Source: Pseudomonadota bacterium | GTDB taxonomy: Bacteria; Pseudomonadota; Alphaproteobacteria; Caulobacterales; Caulobacteraceae | Assembly (NCBI GenBank): GCA_023409795.1 | Contig: JAEYQX010000245.1 | Coordinates: forward strand, 1-7,216 | Direction: 5' to 3' | DNA length: 7,216 nt | Shown: positions 1 to 5,174 of the stretch, piece by piece | Position numbering within the stretch: position 1 is the stretch's first letter | Layout: every line of letters starts with the position of its first letter | Notes under the pieces: model-generated | What the model was told of the DNA's origin: nothing | Seen by the model: the letters and a program-made list of their open reading frames with translations, nothing else | Database searches by the model: none | Position numbers and translations under genes: made by a program

Positions 1-902
1 GGCTGGACCAGGTCGCCGAGATCTCGGCCCGGGCCGATGCCATCCTGAAGTCGCAGGGCCTGACCCAGGGCACGGTGGGCCAGCGGATCGCGGCCCTGGG
101 CCAGGACCCGCGCTTCCTCTATCCCAATACGGACGAGGCCAAGGAAGACCTGCTGCAGGAACTGAACCGCCAGACCGAGGCCATGCAGGCCCGGCTGCCG
201 GAATATTTTGGCCGCCTGCCGTCTGCGCCGGTCGAAATCCGTCGCGTGCCCAAGGCTATCGAGGCCGGGGCACCGGGGGGCTACTACATGCCGCCGTCGC
301 TGGATGGCTCGCGGCCGGGAGCCTACTACATCAACCTGCGTGACACGGCGGAATGGCCCAGGTGGACCTTGCCGACCCTGACCTATCACGAGGCGACGCC
401 GGGCCATCACCACCAGATCGCCCTGCAGCAGGAACGCACCTCGACGCCGCTGCTGCTGAAACTGCTGGGCTCTTCGGCCTATTCGGAGGGCTGGGGCCTC
501 TATGCCGAGCAACTGGCCGACGAGATGGGGGTCTATGAGAATGATCCCTTTGGCCAGATCGGCTATCTGCAGTCGCTGATGTTCCGCGCCGCGCGCCTGG
601 TCGTCGACACCGGCCTGCACCACAAGCGCTGGAGCCGCGAGCAGGGCATCCGCTACATGGTCGATGCCCTGGGCGACAAGGAAACCACCATCACCACCGA
701 GGTCGAGCGCTACTGCGTCTGGCCGGGGCAGGCCTGCTCCTACAAGGTCGGCCATGCCACCTGGGTCAAGGCGCGCGAGGCCGCCAGGGCCCGCCTGGGC
801 AGCCGCTTCGATATCCGCCAGTTCCACGACGCCGGGCTGAATCTGGGGGGCGTGCCCCTGATGGTGCTGGAGCGCGAGCTGTCGGCCTGGACCCCGGTTT
901 AG
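1..902 (+). CDS. DUF885 family protein, C-terminal part (gene starts before the window)
   Basis: The reading frame is open from base 3 to the TAG at 900-902, giving 299 residues. It is the C-terminal half of a DUF885 protein, a family of roughly 600-residue predicted metallohydrolases with a zincin-like fold and unknown substrate. In window numbering the likely metal site is HEATPGHH at residues 129-136, followed by the EGW motif at 162-164, whose Glu is a plausible third ligand. Other conserved blocks are the SLDGSRPGAYYINLRD region, RLVVDTG and YCVWPGQAC (237-245). A GTG at 75 could be taken as a start, but this is wrong. The 24 codons before it align with the interior of the next gene (VAEIS, ILK.QG, TQGTVG), so the true start lies upstream of the window. 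Any signal peptide would also be outside the view. The gene is followed after 82 bp by a paralogue in the same direction. Family assignment is firm; substrate and location are unknown. Confidence 0.9.
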   Translation, partial: LDQVAEISARADAILKSQGLTQGTVGQRIAALGQDPRFLYPNTDEAKEDLLQELNRQTEAMQARLPEYFGRLPSAPVEIRRVPKAIEAGAPGGYYMPPSLDGSRPGAYYINLRDTAEWPRWTLPTLTYHEATPGHHHQIALQQERTSTPLLLKLLGSSAYSEGWGLYAEQLADEMGVYENDPFGQIGYLQSLMFRAARLVVDTGLHHKRWSREQGIRYMVDALGDKETTITTEVERYCVWPGQACSYKVGHATWVKAREAARARLGSRFDIRQFHDAGLNLGGVPLMVLERELSAWTPV

Positions 903-945
903 GGCCGGTTTCGCGGCGCGCTGGCCGTTCGTCAGTTGAAGGGAA

Positions 946-967
946 GGCCCGTCCGGCGCGACGGGCC
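946..967 (+). other. GC-rich hairpin between the two DUF885 genes
   Basis: Bases 946-953 (GGCCCGTC) pair perfectly with 960-967 (GACGGGCC) around a six-base loop, giving an 8-bp stem. It lies 43 bp after the stop of the first DUF885 gene and 6 bp before the Shine-Dalgarno GGGGA (974-978) of the second. No T-run follows, so it is not a standard intrinsic terminator. It could be a weak or Rho-assisted terminator, an RNA-stabilising element, or a structure that limits readthrough and translation of the second gene. Short GC stems also arise by chance in DNA this GC-rich. Confidence 0.4.
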
Positions 968-984
968 CGGAGTGGGGATTACCG

Positions 985-2775
985 ATGATCGACCGTCGTC
1001 GACTGCTTATGACCGCTGCGGCCACGGCTGCGGTGGCACCGTCCATGTTGCACGCCGCCACGGCGGATGCCGATGCCAGCCTGAACCGCCTGCTGGCCGG
1101 CTGGTTCGAGGCCGACATCAATGACTCGCCCGAGCGCGCCACCAACCTGGGCCTGGACAAGGGTGATCGGGCCGCCCTGGCCTCGCAGTTGAGCGGGGCC
1201 GGCCCGGACGACATTCTCAAGGACCGCCGGAAGGCGACCGACCGCTGGGCCCAACTCCAGGCCCTCGACGTATCGGGCCTCAGCCCGGCGGGGCGGCTCA
1301 ACTACGACATCGCCGCCTTTGGCAGCCAGACCGCGGCCGAGACTGCAGCCTTTGCCTATGGCGCGGGGCCCGGTCGTCCGTCCCCCTATGTCGTCAGCCA
1401 GCTGTCCGGCAGCTATTTCAGCACCCCCGACTTCATCGAGAACCAGCACCGGGTCGAGGATGCCGAGGGCGCAGAGGCCTTCCTGTCGCGCCTTCAGGCC
1501 ATGGCCGGCGTGCTGGACGGCGAGACGGCCAAGATCCAGGAAGATGCGGCCCTGGGCGTCATCCCGCCTGACTTCATCATCGACCGGATGCTGCCGCAGA
1601 TCCGCACCCTGCGCGACACCCCGGCGGGCGAGCTGTCGATGATCCGGGCCCTTGCCCGCAAGACGGCGGCGCTGGACCTGAGTGGCTATGACACCCGGGC
1701 GATGGCCGTGGCCGAGCAAAGCCTGCGCCCGGCCCTGGCCCGCCAGATCGAGGCCCTGGAAGCCCTGCGGCCCAAGGCGGTGCATGAGGCGGGCGTCTGG
1801 CGCCTGCCGGACGGCGAGGCCTTCTATGCCAATGGGCTCAAGGCCAATACCACCACCACCCTGGGCGCGGCCGAGATCCACGCCATGGGCCGCGAGCAGG
1901 TGGCCGAGATCAGCGCCGAGATCGACACCATCCTGAAGGCCCAGGGCTATACCCAGGGCACGGTGGGCGAGCGGGTCCAGGCCCTGAACAGAGACCCGGC
2001 CCAGCTCTTTGCCAATACCGATGAGGGCAAGGCCGAGCTGCTGCAATGGCTGAACGAACAGGTGGCGGCGCTGGAGCCGCGCCTGCCCGAGGTCTTTGGC
2101 CGCCTACCCCGCAGCCACGTCGAGATCCGCCGCGTGCCGGTCTCGATCCAGTCCGGTGCGCCGGGCGGCTATTACCAGGGGCCGCCTCTGGATGGCTCGC
2201 GGCCGGGGGCCTACTACATCAACCTGCGCGACAGCGGGAACTGGCCCCGCTTTGCCCTGCCGACCCTGACCTATCACGAGGCCTCGCCGGGCCATCACCT
2301 GCAGGTGGCCCTGCAGCGCGAGTCGGCGGACCTGCCGCAATGGCGACGCGCCGGGGGCTTCAGCGCCTATAACGAAGGCTGGGCCCTGTATGCCGAGGCG
2401 GTGGCCGCCAACGACCTGGATGTCTATGCCGATGATCCTCTGGGACGGGTGGGCTTCCTGATGTCCTACCTGTTCCGGGCCGTGCGCCTGGTCGTCGACA
2501 CCGGGCTCCACGCCGAGCGCTGGAGCCGCGAGCAGGCGGTGGAATACATGGCGGCCTCGGGGGCCAAGCCGTGGGATGCGTCCAACAGCGAGATCAACCG
2601 CTATTGCGTCTGGCCCGGCCAGGCCTGCGCCTACAAGGTGGGCCACACCGTCATTGCCCGCCTGCGCGCCGAGGCCGAGGCCAGGCCCGGCTTCGACCTG
2701 CGGGCCTTCCACGACCAGGTGCTGATGAACGGCTCCCTGCCGCTGGCCGTGCTGGAAAAGCAGATGCGCGGCTGA
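985..2775 (+). CDS. Tat-exported DUF885 family predicted metallohydrolase
   Basis: This is a complete 596-residue DUF885 protein, close to the usual family length. The start is supported by GGGGA at 974-978, six bases before the ATG, and by the signal peptide it creates. Residues 3-9 (DRRRLLM) fit the twin-arginine pattern and are followed by an Ala-rich hydrophobic stretch to about residue 20. Likely signal-peptidase sites are after Ala24 (LHA) or Ala27 (ATA). The mature protein is therefore expected to reach the periplasm folded, probably with its metal. The probable metal site is HEASPGHH at 431-438 plus EGW at 464-466. Also conserved are EIRRVP (380-385), LDGSRPGAYYINLRD (402-416), RLVVDTG and YCVWPGQACAYKVGH (540-554) with two Cys. 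DUF885 members are usually annotated as hypothetical or as peptidase-like, and the substrate here is unknown. The C-terminal half (from 1891) is paralogous to the upstream gene. A terminator follows within 16 bp, so the transcription unit ends here. Confidence 0.92.
   Translation: MIDRRRLLMTAAATAAVAPSMLHAATADADASLNRLLAGWFEADINDSPERATNLGLDKGDRAALASQLSGAGPDDILKDRRKATDRWAQLQALDVSGLSPAGRLNYDIAAFGSQTAAETAAFAYGAGPGRPSPYVVSQLSGSYFSTPDFIENQHRVEDAEGAEAFLSRLQAMAGVLDGETAKIQEDAALGVIPPDFIIDRMLPQIRTLRDTPAGELSMIRALARKTAALDLSGYDTRAMAVAEQSLRPALARQIEALEALRPKAVHEAGVWRLPDGEAFYANGLKANTTTTLGAAEIHAMGREQVAEISAEIDTILKAQGYTQGTVGERVQALNRDPAQLFANTDEGKAELLQWLNEQVAALEPRLPEVFGRLPRSHVEIRRVPVSIQSGAPGGYYQGPPLDGSRPGAYYINLRDSGNWPRFALPTLTYHEASPGHHLQVALQRESADLPQWRRAGGFSAYNEGWALYAEAVAANDLDVYADDPLGRVGFLMSYLFRAVRLVVDTGLHAERWSREQAVEYMAASGAKPWDASNSEINRYCVWPGQACAYKVGHTVIARLRAEAEARPGFDLRAFHDQVLMNGSLPLAVLEKQMRG
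1891..2775 (+). repeat. Paralogous segment matching 3-902 (tandem DUF885 duplication)
   Basis: The C-terminal half of this gene aligns along its whole length with the partial gene at 3-902. Over the block from VEIRRVP through the HE..PGHH motif, 51 of 66 residues are identical by hand count. The most similar DNA is 300-340 against 2188-2228, with 40 of 41 bases identical. Flanking codons have drifted more, so this is an old tandem duplication with strongly constrained patches rather than a recent copy. Recent local gene conversion is possible but unproven. Confidence 0.8.
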
Positions 2776-2790
2776 CCAGGCCCTGATGTC

Positions 2791-2828
2791 GAAAAGGCCC
2801 GGACGGCACCTCGCTCTCGGGCCTTTTC
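2791..2828 (+). terminator. Intrinsic terminator after the second DUF885 gene
   Basis: GAAAAGGCCCG (2791-2801) pairs perfectly with CGGGCCTTTTC (2818-2828), giving an 11-bp stem with a 16-base loop, 15 bases past the TGA. The TTTT at 2824-2827 provides the U-run, and the matching AAAA on the other side means it could work in both directions. It separates the DUF885 genes from icd. Confidence 0.85.
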
Positions 2829-3035
2829 ATTGCGCGTTCGCCTGCCAGGAACCGGCCCGCCACGACATGGGCCAATGGTCCCGGGACGGCCGGGCGGTCA
2901 AGCGAGCGGCCAACCGCTGTTATATATTGAATAATTCGGCCCCATCAGGGCCAGTATCCGGCCTTGGTTCAAGCGTTTGTGCCGTCAAACCCATATTTCC
3001 GGGAGCAAATGCAGCCGACCGGTCCCTCTGGGGCT
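2829..3035 (+). other. Non-coding region upstream of icd with AT-rich island and small hairpins
   Basis: No believable gene is present here. A 118-codon open frame from 2786 runs through the terminator and into icd and has no family features. The notable element is an AT-rich island at 2919-2937 (TATATATTGAATAATT core) in otherwise very GC-rich DNA. Small inverted repeats lie on each side: AGCGG-CCAA-CCGCT (2905-2918) and GGCCC-CATCA-GGGCC (2938-2952). A third small hairpin, GTTTG/CAAAC, lies at 2975-2990. The island may be a second promoter or a binding site for a regulator or nucleoid protein. I do not recognise a specific operator, and there is no tRNA fold. Confidence 0.45.
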
Positions 3036-3064
3036 TTGCGCGCGCGGGTCTGCCTCGCTATACC
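3036..3064 (+). promoter_or_regulatory. Candidate housekeeping promoter of icd
   Basis: TTGCGCG (3036-3042) and GCTATACC (3057-3064) are separated by 14 bases. The -10 element matches seven of eight positions of the Caulobacter sigma-73 pattern GCTANAWC; the -35 keeps only the TTG core and scattered bases of TTGACGS. Transcription would start near 3070, leaving an untranslated leader of about 38 bases before the icd ATG. The match is by eye and no start-site data are available. Confidence 0.55.
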
Positions 3065-3107
3065 GCCCACACACATCCTTCCCTAAGGTTCAGAGACAGA
3101 GGCAAAC

Positions 3108-4328
3108 ATGGCCAAGATCAAGGTCGCCAACCCCATCGTTGACATCGACGGCGACGAAATGACCCGGATCATCTGGCAGATGATCAAGGACAAGCTGGTC
3201 TTCCCCTACCTGGACCTGGAACTGGACTACTACGACCTGGGTATGGAGCACCGTGACGCCACGGACGACCAGGTGACCATCGACGCCGCCAAGGCCATCC
3301 AGAAGCACGGCGTCGGCGTCAAGTGCGCCACCATCACCCCGGACGAAGCCCGCGTGAAGGAATTCGGCCTGAAGAAGATGTGGAAGTCGCCGAACGGCAC
3401 CATCCGCAACATCCTGGGCGGCGTTGTCTTCCGCGAGCCGATCATCTGCTCGAACGTTCCGCGCCTGGTTCCGGGCTGGACCCAGCCGATCGTGGTCGGC
3501 CGTCACGCCTTTGGTGACCAGTACAAGGCCACCGACTTCCTGATGCCGGGTGCCGGCACCCTGTCGATCAAGTTCGTCGGCGACGACGGCCAGGTCATCG
3601 AGCACGAGGTGTTCAAGTCGCCGTCGGCCGGTGTGGCCATGGGCATGTACAACCTGGACGCCTCGATCACCGAGTTCGCCCACGCCTCGTTCGCCTACGG
3701 CCTGCAGCGCAACTATCCGGTCTATCTGTCGACCAAGAACACCATCCTGAAAGCCTATGACGGCCGCTTCAAGGACATCTTCCAGCAAGTGTTCGACGAG
3801 CACTATGCCGAAGAGTTCAAGGCCCGCGGCCTGACCTACGAGCACCGTCTTATCGACGACATGGTGGCTGCCGCCATGAAGTGGTCGGGTGGCTTCGTCT
3901 GGGCCTGCAAGAACTGTGACGGTGACGTGCAGTCGGACGTCGTGGCCCAGGGCTTCGGCTCGCTGGGTCTGATGACCTCGGTCCTGATGACCCCGGATGG
4001 CAAGGTCATGGAAACCGAAGCCGCCCACGGCACGGTGACCCGTCACTACCGCCAGCACCAGAAGGGTGAAGCGACCTCGACCAACTCGATCGCCTCGATC
4101 TTTGCCTGGACCCGCGGCTTCAAGCACCGCGCCAAGCTGGACAACAACGCCGAGCTGGCCGAGTTCGCCGAGACCCTGGAACGCGTCGTCGTCGAGACCG
4201 TCGAGTCGGGCTTCATGACCAAGGACCTGGCCCTGCTGGTCGGCGACCAGCAAGGCTGGCTGACCACCGAGGGCTTCCTGGACAAGGTCTCGGAAAACCT
4301 GAAGAAGGCCCTGCCGGGCATCGGCTAA
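3108..4328 (+). CDS. icd: NADP-dependent isocitrate dehydrogenase, eukaryotic-type homodimeric form
   Basis: This cytoplasmic TCA-cycle enzyme oxidatively decarboxylates isocitrate to 2-oxoglutarate and CO2 while reducing NADP+. The 406-residue protein is full length for the class shared with mitochondrial and cytosolic eukaryotic IDH and many alphaproteobacteria, distinct from the E. coli enzyme. Visible features are KCATITPDEARV (72-83), the substrate loop with Ser94, Asn96 and Arg100, then Arg109 and Arg132 (GRHAFGDQY), Tyr139, and Lys210. The metal-binding Asp cluster is Asp250/251 and Asp271-273-277 in DGDVQSD, and the NADP-site segment is EAAHGTVTRHY with Arg312-His313. All expected catalytic residues are present. 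One oddity is Cys270 directly before DGDVQSD, where relatives normally have Tyr. The ATG has AGAGG at 3098-3102, five bases upstream. A promoter candidate at 3036-3064 and a terminator at 4351-4382 suggest a single-gene transcript. Confidence 0.98.
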   Translation: MAKIKVANPIVDIDGDEMTRIIWQMIKDKLVFPYLDLELDYYDLGMEHRDATDDQVTIDAAKAIQKHGVGVKCATITPDEARVKEFGLKKMWKSPNGTIRNILGGVVFREPIICSNVPRLVPGWTQPIVVGRHAFGDQYKATDFLMPGAGTLSIKFVGDDGQVIEHEVFKSPSAGVAMGMYNLDASITEFAHASFAYGLQRNYPVYLSTKNTILKAYDGRFKDIFQQVFDEHYAEEFKARGLTYEHRLIDDMVAAAMKWSGGFVWACKNCDGDVQSDVVAQGFGSLGLMTSVLMTPDGKVMETEAAHGTVTRHYRQHQKGEATSTNSIASIFAWTRGFKHRAKLDNNAELAEFAETLERVVVETVESGFMTKDLALLVGDQQGWLTTEGFLDKVSENLKKALPGIG

Positions 4329-4350
4329 GGTCTCCTGAAGGCTTGTGAAC

Positions 4351-4382
4351 AGGGCGGGTGGCTTCGGTCACCCGCCCTTTTT
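4351..4382 (+). terminator. Intrinsic terminator of icd with UUCG loop
   Basis: Bases 4351-4362 pair with 4367-4378 (one G-U pair) around a TTCG tetraloop closed by C-G, an exceptionally stable RNA hairpin. TTTTT at 4378-4382 gives the U-run. It lies 22 bases after the icd stop and isolates icd from the next gene. Confidence 0.93.
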
Positions 4383-4457
4383 CGTGCGCGGGGGCGAGGG
4401 GCGGGACAAAGCCTGCACGATAAACAAGGTGTTATGTGATTTCGCATTGAGGCGGGG

Positions 4458-4495
4458 CCCCAAGCATGCCCTTATGGCCAGCAGGGGTATTGGGG
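4458..4495 (+). other. Nested inverted repeat in the leader of the DUF2939 gene
   Basis: An outer pair CCCCAA (4458-4463) / TTGGGG (4490-4495) encloses an inner pair CCCT (4469-4472) / AGGG (4483-4486) with a ten-base loop. It sits 50 bases before the ATG at 4545. It might fold in the mRNA leader or be an operator. The surrounding 4383-4544 stretch holds no gene and no clear promoter that I can defend, although it contains an AT-richer patch around 4418-4446 where a promoter might lie. No known riboswitch is recognised. Confidence 0.3.
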
Positions 4496-4544
4496 TGATC
4501 GTGCCGGTTCGGCCCGCTCAGCCAGGTGTTTAGAAGGGGCCATC

Positions 4545-5087
4545 ATGTCCAGAACAGGTATCCGGCTGGTCGTCGCCGTGATCGCCGTCCTTGTCCTGGC
4601 CTATGCTGTCTCGCCGGTGTTCGCGGCGCGGGGCCTGGTCCAGGCCGCCAGGGCAGGGGACGTGGCGGGACTGGAGCGGCACGTCGACTTCCCGGCCTTT
4701 CGCGAAAGCCTGAAGGATGAGCTGAGCCAGCGCCTGATGGGCGAACTCAGCAGCAGGTCCGATCGCGGGCTGGCGGCCCTGGGCATGGTGTTTGGCTCGG
4801 CCCTGGTCGATGGGGCGGTCGATGCCCTGGTGACGCCCGAGACCATCGCCACCATGGTCCAGGAAGGGAAGGCTCCTTCGCCCCGACAGGCGGTCGAGCG
4901 CGAGGCGGTGCCCGAACAGGACCGCGACAGCCGGGTGCGCCAGTCCTGGTCCTACCGCGACCTCAATACCTTTGCCGTCAGCCTGACCCGCGATGACCGG
5001 CCCGACGAGCGGGTGGCCCTGCTGATGACCCGCCGCAACCTGTTCTTCTGGAAACTGACCGGCGTCGACCTGAGCCCACCCCAGTAG
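4545..5087 (+). CDS. DUF2939 family protein, exported or membrane-anchored
   Basis: This 180-residue protein has a hydrophobic N-terminus (about residues 6-26, IRLVVAVIAVLVLAYAV). It acts either as a membrane anchor or as a signal peptide with possible cleavage near VFA (residue 27). After it come the family hallmarks: a QAARAGDVAGLERHVDF segment (about 33-49), then a short FRESLKDEL block, and a C-terminal half ending in a charged region with YRDLNTFAVSL and FFWKLTGVDL. DUF2939 proteins are small, common in alphaproteobacteria and without an assigned function. The bulk should face the periplasm. The start is well supported by AGAAGGGG (4532-4539), five bases before the ATG. It follows the icd terminator, so it needs its own promoter, and it converges on alaS with 78 bp between the stop codons. 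No catalytic motif is visible and I infer no enzymatic role. Confidence 0.85.
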   Translation: MSRTGIRLVVAVIAVLVLAYAVSPVFAARGLVQAARAGDVAGLERHVDFPAFRESLKDELSQRLMGELSSRSDRGLAALGMVFGSALVDGAVDALVTPETIATMVQEGKAPSPRQAVEREAVPEQDRDSRVRQSWSYRDLNTFAVSLTRDDRPDERVALLMTRRNLFFWKLTGVDLSPPQ

Positions 5088-5109
5088 GCCCACCGGCCCT
5101 GGTCCCAGG

Positions 5110-5140
5110 AAAAAGGGGCGGCACCTTGCGGCACCGCCCC
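5110..5140 (-). terminator. Intrinsic terminator of alaS
   Basis: Read on the - strand, GGGGCGG (5140-5134) pairs with CCGCCCC (5121-5115) across a 12-base loop, followed by TTTTT (complement of A5110-A5114). It lies 25 bases past the alaS stop. On the + strand the hairpin is followed by CCTCAATC and has no U-run, so it mainly serves alaS, though it may also slow polymerase leaving the DUF2939 gene. Confidence 0.82.
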
Positions 5141-5151
5141 CTCAATCTGCC

Positions 5152-5174
5152 AAGGCCTGAGGCCCTCAGGCTTT
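5152..5174. other. Palindrome spanning the alaS stop codon
   Basis: AAGGCCTGA (5152-5160) pairs with TCAGGCTTT (5166-5174) around the loop GGCCC, nine pairs including one G-T. The right arm contains the alaS stop codon (5166-5168 read on the - strand). On the + strand only three Ts close the hairpin, so it is at best a weak terminator for the DUF2939 gene. No other terminator for that gene is visible. Confidence 0.35.

Noticed and set aside
75..902. A GTG start at 75 for the first DUF885 gene
   Set aside because: The codons upstream of it align with the interior of the paralogue, so the gene simply continues past the left edge.
979..2046. A 355-codon open frame on the - strand opposite the second DUF885 gene
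   Set aside because: It is an antisense shadow caused by high GC at third positions. The + strand frame has a recognisable family, a ribosome binding site and a signal peptide, while this one has no recognisable domain.
2960..2990. A possible tRNA T-arm, from the GGTTCAAG string
   Set aside because: The flanking bases do not form the required five-pair stem, and no acceptor or anticodon arms are found around it.
2786..3142. A 118-codon + strand open frame between the DUF885 gene and icd
   Set aside because: It starts just ahead of the terminator stem, runs through it, the AT-rich island and the icd promoter, and overlaps the start of icd. It has no ribosome binding site or family features.
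3090..4253. A 387-codon open frame on the - strand opposite icd
   Set aside because: It is a shadow frame, rich in Val, Gly, Asp and His as expected from reversed icd codons. The icd assignment is certain.
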